This document shows positions 36,726 to 48,932 of a stretch of DNA of 64,000 nucleotides, piece after piece. Under the pieces are notes generated by a model, which was not told the DNA's origin, made no database searches, and saw nothing but the letters and a program-made list of their open reading frames with translations. Source of the stretch: Trichostrongylus colubriformis (Eukaryota; Nematoda; Chromadorea; Rhabditida; Trichostrongylidae); the NCBI GenBank assembly GCA_963978905.1, contig OZ022256.1:6927501-6991500 (forward strand), read 5' to 3'. Position numbers and translations under genes: made by a program. Position 1 is the first letter of the stretch. Each line of letters begins with the position of its first letter.

Positions 36726-38760
36726 GAGCTGGACTTCACATGTGGCTCTCAAATAACTTAAAAGTAGTGCAACTAACTATATAATACCCTCAAAAGTAAT
36801 ACCCAAAAAACGCAGGACCCTTGATGTAAAGAAACGAAAGCTGTTCGATACTTCAAATAATCTAACTGGACTTTTCATAAGGATGCTAGGTAGTTCAACA
36901 GTAGTACAAGCATGACGAATTCCCGCAAATGTGAAAAGGAAAGTGAGATACCCATCATATAAAGAAAGGAAATATCCAGTGTTCTTTTTTGTAAGGCAAC
37001 TACTTGGACTTCTCATAGAACCTCTTGTTAGCTCAAGAAAATATTACAAGGTTGGTAGTATCCCTCATAGTCGAAGTGAAAACTGTAAAACCCTCACTGT
37101 TATGTAAGCAAGCCTAGTGGTAGCTCATAAGGAATTTAGTTGGACTTCACATGCGGCTCTCAAATAACTCAAAAGTAGTGCAACTAACTATATAATACCC
37201 TCAAAGGTAATACCCGAAAAGCGCAGGACCCTTGATGTAAAGAAACGAAAGCTGTTCGATACTCGAATAATCTAACTGGACTTTTCATAAGGATGCTAGG
37301 TAGTTCAATCGTAGTAAAGGCATGGCAAAATCCCGAAAATGTGAAAAGGAAAGTGAGATACCCATAATGTTAAGAAAGGAAATATCCAGTATTCTTTTTT
37401 GTAAGGCATCTAATCGGACTTCTCATAGAACCTCTTGTTAGCTCAAGAATATATTATAAGGTTGGTAGTATCTCTCATAGTCGAAGTGAAAACTGTAAAA
37501 CCCTCACTGTTATGTAAGCAAGCCTAGTGGTAGCTCATAAGGAATTTAGTTGGACTTCACATGCGGCTCTCAAATAACTCAAAAGTAGTGCAACTAACTA
37601 TATAATACCCTCAAAGGTAATACCCGAAAAGCGCAGGACCCTTGATGTAAAGAAACGAAAGCTGTTCGATACTCGAATAATCTAACTGGACTTTTCATAA
37701 GGATGCTAGGTAGTTCAATCGTAGTAAAGGCATGGCAAAATCCCGCAAATGTGAAAAGGAAAGTGAGATACCCATAATGTTAAGAAAGGAAATATCCAGT
37801 ATTCTTTTTTGTAAGGCATCTAATCGGACTTCTCATAGAACCTCTTGTTAGCTCAAGAATATATTATAAGGTTGGTAGTATCTCTCAAATTGAAAGCGCA
37901 AACTATAAAACCCCCAGTGTAATGTAGGGAAGCCTGATGGTAGTATGAGGAATTTAGTGGGACTTCACATGCGGCTTTCAAGCAATTCACAAGTAGTGAA
38001 ACTAAAGAATACCCTCAAAAGTAAAACCCAAAAGCGTAAGACCCTTGATGTAAAGAAGCGAAAGTTCTTCGTACTTCAAAGATTCTAACTGAACTATTCA
38101 TAAGGATGTTTGGTAGTTCAATCGTAGTACAGGCATGACAAAATCCCGCGAATTTGAAAAGGAAAATGAGAAACCCATCATGTTGAGAAAGGAAATATCT
38201 ATCAATCTTTTTTGTAAGGCAGTTTAGTGGACTTCTTATTTAGCCTCTTGGTAGTTCACGAAAATTTCACAAGATCGGTAGTATCCCTCGAAATGAAAGT
38301 GAAAACTACAAAACTCCCAGTGTAATGTAGGGAAGCCTAATGGTAGTATGAGGAATTTTTTGGGACTTCACATGCGGCTCTCAAATAACTTAGAAGTAGT
38401 GCAACTAACTAAAGAATACCCTCAAAAGTAATACCCAAAAAGCGCAGGACCCTTGATGTAAAGAAACGAAAGCTGTTCGATACTTTAAAGAATCCAACTG
38501 GACTTCTCATAAGGATGCTAGGTAGTTCAGTCGTAGTACAGGCATGACAAAATCCCGCAAATGTGAAAAGTAAAGTGAGAAACCCATAATGTTAAGAAAG
38601 GAAATATCCAGTATTCTTTTTTGTAAGGCAACTAATCGGACTTCTCATAGAACCTCTTGTTAGCTCAAGAATATATTATAAGGTTGGTAGTATCTCTCAA
38701 ATTGAAAGCGAAAACTATAAAACCCCCAATGTAATGTAAGGAAGCCTAATGGTAGCTCAA
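36726..38760. repeat. HOR block 5, five monomers (2035 bp), copy 1
   Basis: This is the first copy of the five-monomer block, recurring with identical length at 43649, 51370 and 56654. It contains a fused monomer in which the GGTAGTATCTCTC of one type runs directly into CATAGTCGAAGTG of another (near 37470-37490). The same fusion is present in all four copies, so they derive from one event. Confidence 0.85.
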
Positions 38761-40384
38761 GAGCTGGACTTCACATGTGGCTCTCAAATAACTTAAAAGT
38801 AGTGCAACTAACTATATAATACCCTCAAAAGTAATACCCAAAAAACGCAGGACCCTTGATGTAAAGAAACGAAAGCTGTTCGATACTTCAAATAATCTAA
38901 CTGGACTTTTCATAAGGATGCTAGGTAGTTCAACAGTAGTACAAGCATGACGAATTCCCGCAAATGTGAAAAGGAAAGTGAGATACCCATCATATAAAGA
39001 AAGGAAATATCCAGTATTCTTTTTTGTAAGGCATCTAATCGGACTTCTCATAGAACCTCTTGTTAGCTCAAGAAAATATTACAAGGTTGGTAGTATCCCT
39101 CATAGTCGAAGTGAAAACTGTAAAACCCTCACTGTTATGTAAGCAAGCCTAGTGGTAGCTCATAAGGAATTTAGTTGGACTTCACATGCGGCTCTCAAAT
39201 AACTCAAAAGTAGTGCAACTAACTATATAATACCCTCAAAGGTAATACCCGAAAAGCGCAGGACCCTTGATGTAAAGAAACGAAAGCTGTTCGATACTCG
39301 AATAATCTAACTGGACTTTTCATAAGGATGCTAGGTAGTTCAATCGTAGTAAAGGCATGGCAAAATCCCGAAAATGTGAAAAGGAAAGTGAGATACCCAT
39401 AATGTTAAGAAAGGAAATATCCAGTATTCTTTTTTGTAAGGCATCTAATCGGACTTCTCATAGAACCTCTTGTTAGCTCAAGAATATATTATAAGGTTGG
39501 TAGTATCTCTCAAATTGAATGCGCAAACTATAAAACCCCAGTGTAATGTAGGGAAGCCTGATGGTAGTATGAGGAATTTAGTGGGACTTCACATGCGGCT
39601 TTCAAGCAATTCACAAGTAGTGAAACTAAAGAATACCCTCAAAAGTAAAACCCAAAAGCGTAAGACCCTTGACGTAAAGAAGCGAAAGTTCTTCTTACTT
39701 CAAAGATTCTAACTGAACTATTCATAAGGATGTTTGGTAGTTCAATCGTAGTACAGGCATGACAAAATCCCGCGAATTTGAAAAGGAAAATGAGAAACCC
39801 ATCATGTTGAGAAAGGAAATATCTATCAATCTTTTTTGTAAGGCAGTTTAGTGGACTTCTTACTTAGCCTCTTGGTAGTTCACGAAAATTTCACAAGATC
39901 GGTAGTATTCCTCGAAATGAAAGTGAAAACTACAAAACTCCCAGTGTAATGTAGGGAAGCCTAATGGTAGTATGAGGAATTTTTTGGGACTTCACATGCG
40001 GCTCTCAAATAACTTAGAAGTAGTGCAACTAACTAAAGAATACCCTCAAAAGTAATACCCAAAAAGCGCAGGACCCTTGATGTAAAGAAACGAAAGCTGT
40101 TCGATACTTTAAAGAATCCAACTGGACTTCTCATAAGGATGCTAGGTAGTTCAGTCGTAGTACAGGCATGACAAAATCCCGCAAATGTGAAAAGTAAAGT
40201 GAGAAACCCATAATGTTAAGAAAGGAAATATCCAGTATTCTTTTTTGTAAGGCAACTAATCGGACTTCTCATAGAACCTCTTGTTAGCTCAAGAATATAT
40301 TATAAGGTTGGTAGTATCTCTCAAATTGAAAGCGAAAACTATAAAACCCCCAATGTAATGTAAGGAAGCCTAATGGTAGCTCAA
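38761..40384. repeat. HOR block 4, four monomers (1624 bp), copy 1
   Basis: This short block opens with the marker and contains one TTGAATGCGCAAAC monomer (near 39515), followed at once by the CAGTTTAGTGGACTTC monomer. It equals the 2437-bp block lacking one two-monomer unit. Confidence 0.82.
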
Positions 40385-43300
40385 GAGCTGGACTTCACAT
40401 GTGGCTCTCAAATAACTTAAAAGTAGTGCAACTAACTATATAATACCCTCAAAAGTAATACCCAAAAAACGCAGGACCCTTGATGTAAAGAAACGAAAGC
40501 TGTTCGATACTTCAAATAATCTAACTGGACTTTTCATAAGGATGCTAGGTAGTTCAACAGTAGTACAAGCATGACGAATTCCCGCAAATGTGAAAAGGAA
40601 AGTGAGATACCCATCATATAAAGAAAGGAAATATCCAGTGTTCTTTTTTGTAAGGCAACTACTTGGACTTCTCATAGAACCTCTTGTTAGCTCAAGAAAA
40701 TATTACAAGGTTGGTAGTATCCCTCATAGTCGAAGTGAAAACTATAAAACCCCCAATGTAATGTAAGGAAGCCTAATGGTAGCTTGAGAGGAATTCAGTT
40801 GGACTTCACATGCGGCTCTCAAATAACTTAGAAGTAGTGCAACTAACTATATAATACCCTCAAAAAAAAACCCGAAAGGCGCAAGACCTTTGATATAAAG
40901 AGACATAAGCTGTTTGATACTTTAAAGAATCTAACTGGACTTATAGGGATGCTAGGTAGTTCAATCGCAGTACAGGCATGACAAAATCCCGCAAATGTGA
41001 AAAGGAAGGTGAGGTACCCATCATATAAAGAAAGGAAATATCCAGTATTCTTTTTTGTAAGGCAACTAATTGGACTTCTCATAGAACCTCTTGTTAGCTC
41101 AAGAATATATTATAAGGTTGGTAGTATCTCTCAAATTGAAAGCGAAAACTGTAAAACCCCCAATGTAATGTAAGGAAGCCTAATGGTAGCTTAAGAGGAA
41201 TTCAGTTGGTCTTCACATGCGGCTCTCAAATAACTTAGAAGTAGTGCAACTAACTAAAGAATACCCTCAAAAGTAATACCCAAAAAGCGCAGGACCCTTG
41301 ATGTAAAGAAACGAAAGCTGTTCGATACTTCAAAGATTCTAACTGGACTTCTCATAAAGATGCTAGGTAGTTCAGTAGTAGTACAAGCATGACAAAATCC
41401 CGCATATGTGAAAAGGAAAGTGAGAAACCCATCATGTTAAGAAAGGAAATATCCAATATTCTTTTTTGTAAAGCAACTAATTGGATTTCTCATAGAACCT
41501 CTTGTTAGCTCAAGAAAATATTACAAGGTTGGTAGTATCCCTCATAGTCGAAGTGAAAACTGTAAAACCCTCACTGTAATGTAAAAAAGCCTAGTGGTAG
41601 CTCATAAGGAATTTAGTGGAACTTCACATACGGCTCTCAAATAACTTAGAAGTAGTGCAACTAACTAAAGAATACCCTCAAAAGTAATACCCAAAAAGCG
41701 CAGGACCCTTGATGTAAAGAAACGAAAGCTGTTCGATACTTCAAATAATCTAACTGGACTTTTCATAAGGATGCTAGGTAGTTCAACAGTAGTACAAGCA
41801 TGACGAATTCCCGCAAATGTGAAAAGGAAAGTGAGATACCCATCATATAAAGAAAGGAAATATCCAGTGTTCTTTTTTGTAAGGCAACTAATTGGACTTC
41901 TCATAGAACCTCTTGTTAGCTCAAGAAAATATTACAAGGTTGGTAGTATCCCTCATAGTCGAAGTGAAAACTGTAAAACCCTCACTGTTATGTAAGCAAG
42001 CCTAGTGGTAGCTCATAAGGAATTTAGTTGGACTTCACATGCGGCTCTCAAATAACTCAAAAGTAGTGCAACTAACTATATAATACCCTCAAAGGTAATA
42101 CCCGAAAAGCGCAGGACCCTTGATGTAAAGAAACGAAAGCTGTTCGATACTCGAATAATCTAACTGGACTTTTCATAAGGATGCTAGGTAGTTCAACAGT
42201 AGTACAAGCATGACGAATTCCCGCAAATGTGAAAAGGAAAGTGAGATACCCATCATATAAAGAAAGGAAATATCCAGTGTTCTTTTTTGTAAGGCAACTA
42301 ATTGGACTTCTCATAGAACCTCTTGTTAGCTCAAGAAAATATTACAAGGTTGGTAGTATCCCTCATAGTCGAAGTGAAAACTGTAAAACCCTCACTGTTA
42401 TGTAAGCAAGCCTAGTGGTAGCTCATAAGGAATTTAGTTGGACTTCACATGCGGCTCTCAAATAACTCAAAAGTAGTGCAACTAACTATATAATACCCTC
42501 AAAGGTAATACCCGAAAAGCGCAGGACCCTTGATGTAAAGAAACGAAAGCTGTTCGATACTCGAATAATCTAACTGGACTTTTCATAAGGATGCTAGGTA
42601 GTTCAATCGTAGTAAAGGCATGGCAAAATCCCGCAAATGTGAAAAGGAAAGTGAGATACCCATAATGTTAAGAAAGGAAATATCCAGTATTCTTTTTTGT
42701 AAGGCATCTAATCGGACTTCTCATAGAACCTCTTGTTAGCTCAAGAATATATTATAAGGTTGGTAGTATCTCTCAAATTGAAAGCGCAAACTATAAAACC
42801 CCCAGTGTAATGTAGGGAAGCCTGATGGTAGTATGAGGAATTTAGTGGGACTTCACATGCGGCTTTCAAGCAATTCACAAGTAGTGAAACTAAAGAATAC
42901 CCTCAAAAGTAAAACCCAAAAGCGTAAGACCCTTGATGTAAAGAAGCGAAAGTTCTTCGTACTTCAAAGATTCTAACTGAACTATTCATAAGGATGTTTG
43001 GTAGTTCAATCGTAGTACAGGCATGACAAAATCCCGCGAATTTGAAAAGGAAAATGAGAAACCCATCATGTTGAGAAAGGAAATATCTATCAATCTTTTT
43101 TGTAAGGCAGTTTAGTGGACTTCTTATTTAGCCTCTTGGTAGTTCACGAAAATTTCACAAGATCGGTAGTATCCCTCGAAATGAAAGTGAAAACTACAAA
43201 ACTCCCAGTGTAATGTAGGGAAGCCTAATGGTAGTATGAGGAATTTTTTGGGACTTCACATGCGGCTCTCAAATAACTTAGAAGTAGTGCAACTAACTAA

Positions 43301-43648
43301 AGAATACCCTCAAAAGTAATACCCAAAAAGCGCAGGACCCTTGATGTAAAGAAACGAAAGCTGTTCGATACTTTAAAGAATCCAACTGGACTTCTCATAA
43401 GGATGCTAGGTAGTTCAGTCGTAGTACAGGCATGACAAAATCCCGCAAATGTGAAAAGTAAAGTGAGAAACCCATAATGTTAAGAAAGGAAATATCCAGT
43501 ATTCTTTTTTGTAAGGCAACTAATCGGACTTCTCATAGAACCTCTTGTTAGCTCAAGAATATATTATAAGGTTGGTAGTATCTCTCAAATTGAAAGCGAA
43601 AACTATAAAACCCCCAATGTAATGTAAGGAAGCCTAATGGTAGCTCAA
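40385..43648. repeat. HOR block 8a, second copy (3264 bp)
   Basis: The order and spacing of monomer variants match 30207-33470 at a constant offset of 10178 bp. Near its right end it reads CTTATTTAGCC and GTATCCCTCG where the first copy reads CTTACTTAGCC and GTATTCCTCG. That end therefore resembles the later blocks, and the copy may itself be recombinant. Confidence 0.85.
42575..42978 (+). repeat. representative satellite monomer made of three ~135-bp subunits
   Basis: One monomer is delimited here by successive GGACTT-type starts at 42575, 42714, 42848 and the next at 42979, giving subunits of 139, 134 and 131 bp. Each subunit shows the same four blocks in order: GGACTT..CAT; an AGTTCAATCGTAG / AGCTCAAGAATAT / AACTCAAAAGTAG block; an AATCCCGCAAATGTGAAAA / TATCTCTCAAATTGAAAG / TACCCTCAAAGGTAATACC block; and an ATGTTAAGAAAGGAAATAT / ATGTAGGGAAGCCTGATGG / ATGTAAAGAAACGAAAGCT block. 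The 406-bp unit therefore probably arose by triplication of an older ~135-bp repeat. Confidence 0.7.
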
Positions 43649-45683
43649 GAGCTGGACTTCACATGTGGCTCTCAAATAACTTAAAAGTAGTGCAACTAAC
43701 TATATAATACCCTCAAAAGTAATACCCAAAAAACGCAGGACCCTTGATGTAAAGAAACGAAAGCTGTTCGATACTTCAAATAATCTAACTGGACTTTTCA
43801 TAAGGATGCTAGGTAGTTCAACAGTAGTACAAGCATGACGAATTCCCGCAAATGTGAAAAGGAAAGTGAGATACCCATCATATAAAGAAAGGAAATATCC
43901 AGTGTTCTTTTTTGTAAGGCAACTACTTGGACTTCTCATAGAACCTCTTGTTAGCTCAAGAAAATATTACAAGGTTGGTAGTATCCCTCATAGTCGAAGT
44001 GAAAACTGTAAAACCCTCACTGTTATGTAAGCAAGCCTAGTGGTAGCTCATAAGGAATTTAGTTGGACTTCACATGCGGCTCTCAAATAACTCAAAAGTA
44101 GTGCAACTAACTATATAATACCCTCAAAGGTAATACCCGAAAAGCGCAGGACCCTTGATGTAAAGAAACGAAAGCTGTTCGATACTCGAATAATCTAACT
44201 GGACTTTTCATAAGGATGCTAGGTAGTTCAATCGTAGTAAAGGCATGGCAAAATCCCGAAAATGTGAAAAGGAAAGTGAGATACCCATAATGTTAAGAAA
44301 GGAAATATCCAGTATTCTTTTTTGTAAGGCATCTAATCGGACTTCTCATAGAACCTCTTGTTAGCTCAAGAATATATTATAAGGTTGGTAGTATCTCTCA
44401 TAGTCGAAGTGAAAACTGTAAAACCCTCACTGTTATGTAAGCAAGCCTAGTGGTAGCTCATAAGGAATTTAGTTGGACTTCACATGCGGCTCTCAAATAA
44501 CTCAAAAGTAGTGCAACTAACTATATAATACCCTCAAAGGTAATACCCGAAAAGCGCAGGACCCTTGATGTAAAGAAACGAAAGCTGTTCGATACTCGAA
44601 TAATCTAACTGGACTTTTCATAAGGATGCTAGGTAGTTCAATCGTAGTAAAGGCATGGCAAAATCCCGCAAATGTGAAAAGGAAAGTGAGATACCCATAA
44701 TGTTAAGAAAGGAAATATCCAGTATTCTTTTTTGTAAGGCATCTAATCGGACTTCTCATAGAACCTCTTGTTAGCTCAAGAATATATTATAAGGTTGGTA
44801 GTATCTCTCAAATTGAAAGCGCAAACTATAAAACCCCCAGTGTAATGTAGGGAAGCCTGATGGTAGTATGAGGAATTTAGTGGGACTTCACATGCGGCTT
44901 TCAAGCAATTCACAAGTAGTGAAACTAAAGAATACCCTCAAAAGTAAAACCCAAAAGCGTAAGACCCTTGATGTAAAGAAGCGAAAGTTCTTCGTACTTC
45001 AAAGATTCTAACTGAACTATTCATAAGGATGTTTGGTAGTTCAATCGTAGTACAGGCATGACAAAATCCCGCGAATTTGAAAAGGAAAATGAGAAACCCA
45101 TCATGTTGAGAAAGGAAATATCTATCAATCTTTTTTGTAAGGCAGTTTAGTGGACTTCTTATTTAGCCTCTTGGTAGTTCACGAAAATTTCACAAGATCG
45201 GTAGTATCCCTCGAAATGAAAGTGAAAACTACAAAACTCCCAGTGTAATGTAGGGAAGCCTAATGGTAGTATGAGGAATTTTTTGGGACTTCACATGCGG
45301 CTCTCAAATAACTTAGAAGTAGTGCAACTAACTAAAGAATACCCTCAAAAGTAATACCCAAAAAGCGCAGGACCCTTGATGTAAAGAAACGAAAGCTGTT
45401 CGATACTTTAAAGAATCCAACTGGACTTCTCATAAGGATGCTAGGTAGTTCAGTCGTAGTACAGGCATGACAAAATCCCGCAAATGTGAAAAGTAAAGTG
45501 AGAAACCCATAATGTTAAGAAAGGAAATATCCAGTATTCTTTTTTGTAAGGCAACTAATCGGACTTCTCATAGAACCTCTTGTTAGCTCAAGAATATATT
45601 ATAAGGTTGGTAGTATCTCTCAAATTGAAAGCGAAAACTATAAAACCCCCAATGTAATGTAAGGAAGCCTAATGGTAGCTCAA
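43649..45683. repeat. HOR block 5, copy 2 (first half of a 13-monomer HOR)
   Basis: With the following 3249-bp block it makes the 5284-bp, 13-monomer unit that also occurs at 51370 and 56654. The fused CTCTCATAGTCGAAG monomer is near 44394. Confidence 0.87.
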
Positions 45684-48600
45684 GAGCTGGACTTCACATG
45701 TGGCTCTCAAATAACTTAAAAGTAGTGCAACTAACTATATAATACCCTCAAAAGTAATACCCAAAAAACGCAGGACCCTTGATGTAAAGAAACGAAAGCT
45801 GTTCGATACTTCAAATAATCTAACTGGACTTTTCATAAGGATGCTAGGTAGTTCAACAGTAGTACAAGCATGACGAATTCCCGCAAATGTGAAAAGGAAA
45901 GTGAGATACCCATCATATAAAGAAAGGAAATATCCAGTATTCTTTTTTGTAAGGCATCTAATCGGACTTCTCATAGAACCTCTTGTTAGCTCAAGAAAAT
46001 ATTACAAGGTTGGTAGTATCCCTCATAGTCGAAGTGAAAACTGTAAAACCCTCACTGTTATGTAAGCAAGCCTAGTGGTAGCTCATAAGGAATTTAGTTG
46101 GACTTCACATGCGGCTCTCAAATAACTCAAAAGTAGTGCAACTAACTATATAATACCCTCAAAGGTAATACCCGAAAAGCGCAGGACCCTTGATGTAAAG
46201 AAACGAAAGCTGTTCGATACTCGAATAATCTAACTGGACTTTTCATAAGGATGCTAGGTAGTTCAATCGTAGTAAAGGCATGGCAAAATCCCGAAAATGT
46301 GAAAAGGAAAGTGAGATACCCATAATGTTAAGAAAGGAAATATCCAGTATTCTTTTTTGTAAGGCATCTAATCGGACTTCTCATAGAACCTCTTGTTAGC
46401 TCAAGAATATATTATAAGGTTGGTAGTATCTCTCAAATTGAATGCGCAAACTATAAAACCCCAGTGTAATGTAGGGAAGCCTGATGGTAGTATGAGGAAT
46501 TTAGTGGGACTTCACATGCGGCTTTCAAGCAATTCACAAGTAGTGAAACTAAAGAATACCCTCAAAAGTAAAACCCAAAAGCGTAAGACCCTTGACGTAA
46601 AGAAGCGAAAGTTCTTCTTACTTCAAAGATTCTAACTGAACTATTCATAAGGATGTTTGGTAGTTCAATCGTAGTACAGGCATGACAAAATCCCGCGAAT
46701 TTGAAAAGGAAAATGAGAAACCCATCATGTTGAGAAAGGAAATATCTATCAATCTTTTTTGTAAGGCAACTAATTGGACTTCTCATAGAACCTCTTGTTA
46801 GCTCAAGAAAATATTACAAGGTTGGTAGTATCCCTCATAGTCGAAGTGAAAACTGTAAAACCCTCACTGTTATGTAAGCAAGCCTAGTGGTAGCTCATAA
46901 GGAATTTAGTTGGACTTCACATGCGGCTCTCAAATAACTCAAAAGTAGTGCAACTAACTATATAATACCCTCAAAGGTAATACCCGAAAAGCGCAGGACC
47001 CTTGATGTAAAGAAACGAAAGCTGTTCGATACTCGAATAATCTAACTGGACTTTTCATAAGGATGCTAGGTAGTTCAATCGTAGTAAAGGCATGGCAAAA
47101 TCCCGAAAATGTGAAAAGGAAAGTGAGATACCCATAATGTTAAGAAAGGAAATATCCAGTATTCTTTTTTGTAAGGCATCTAATCGGACTTCTCATAGAA
47201 CCTCTTGTTAGCTCAAGAATATATTATAAGGTTGGTAGTATCTCTCAAATTGAATGCGCAAACTATAAAACCCCAGTGTAATGTAGGGAAGCCTGATGGT
47301 AGTATGAGGAATTTAGTGGGACTTCACATGCGGCTTTCAAGCAATTCACAAGTAGTGAAACTAAAGAATACCCTCAAAAGTAAAACCCAAAAGCGTAAGA
47401 CCCTTGACGTAAAGAAGCGAAAGTTCTTCTTACTTCAAAGATTCTAACTGAACTATTCATAAGGATGTTTGGTAGTTCAATCGTAGTACAGGCATGACAA
47501 AATCCCGCGAATTTGAAAAGGAAAATGAGAAACCCATCATGTTGAGAAAGGAAATATCTATCAATCTTTTTTGTAAGGCAACTAATTGGACTTCTCATAG
47601 AACCTCTTGTTAGCTCAAGAAAATATTACAAGGTTGGTAGTATCCCTCATAGTCGAAGTGAAAACTGTAAAACCCTCACTGTTATGTAAGCAAGCCTAGT
47701 GGTAGCTCATAAGGAATTTAGTTGGACTTCACATGCGGCTCTCAAATAACTCAAAAGTAGTGCAACTAACTATATAATACCCTCAAAGGTAATACCCGAA
47801 AAGCGCAGGACCCTTGATGTAAAGAAACGAAAGCTGTTCGATACTCGAATAATCTAACTGGACTTTTCATAAGGATGCTAGGTAGTTCAATCGTAGTAAA
47901 GGCATGGCAAAATCCCGCAAATGTGAAAAGGAAAGTGAGATACCCATAATGTTAAGAAAGGAAATATCCAGTATTCTTTTTTGTAAGGCATCTAATCGGA
48001 CTTCTCATAGAACCTCTTGTTAGCTCAAGAATATATTATAAGGTTGGTAGTATCTCTCAAATTGAAAGCGCAAACTATAAAACCCCCAGTGTAATGTAGG
48101 GAAGCCTGATGGTAGTATGAGGAATTTAGTGGGACTTCACATGCGGCTTTCAAGCAATTCACAAGTAGTGAAACTAAAGAATACCCTCAAAAGTAAAACC
48201 CAAAAGCGTAAGACCCTTGATGTAAAGAAGCGAAAGTTCTTCGTACTTCAAAGATTCTAACTGAACTATTCATAAGGATGTTTGGTAGTTCAATCGTAGT
48301 ACAGGCATGACAAAATCCCGCGAATTTGAAAAGGAAAATGAGAAACCCATCATGTTGAGAAAGGAAATATCTATCAATCTTTTTTGTAAGGCAGTTTAGT
48401 GGACTTCTTATTTAGCCTCTTGGTAGTTCACGAAAATTTCACAAGATCGGTAGTATCCCTCGAAATGAAAGTGAAAACTACAAAACTCCCAGTGTAATGT
48501 AGGGAAGCCTAATGGTAGTATGAGGAATTTTTTGGGACTTCACATGCGGCTCTCAAATAACTTAGAAGTAGTGCAACTAACTAAAGAATACCCTCAAAAG

Positions 48601-48932
48601 TAATACCCAAAAAGCGCAGGACCCTTGATGTAAAGAAACGAAAGCTGTTCGATACTTTAAAGAATCCAACTGGACTTCTCATAAGGATGCTAGGTAGTTC
48701 AGTCGTAGTACAGGCATGACAAAATCCCGCAAATGTGAAAAGTAAAGTGAGAAACCCATAATGTTAAGAAAGGAAATATCCAGTATTCTTTTTTGTAAGG
48801 CAACTAATCGGACTTCTCATAGAACCTCTTGTTAGCTCAAGAATATATTATAAGGTTGGTAGTATCTCTCAAATTGAAAGCGAAAACTATAAAACCCCCA
48901 ATGTAATGTAAGGAAGCCTAATGGTAGCTCAA
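45684..48932. repeat. HOR block 8c, eight monomers (3249 bp), copy 1
   Basis: The block contains two TTGAATGCGCAAAC monomers 812 bp apart (near 46438 and 47250), an internal tandem duplication of a two-monomer unit. Both duplicates also carry CTTGACGTAAAG and CTTCTTACTTC, so they look identical. Confidence 0.87.
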
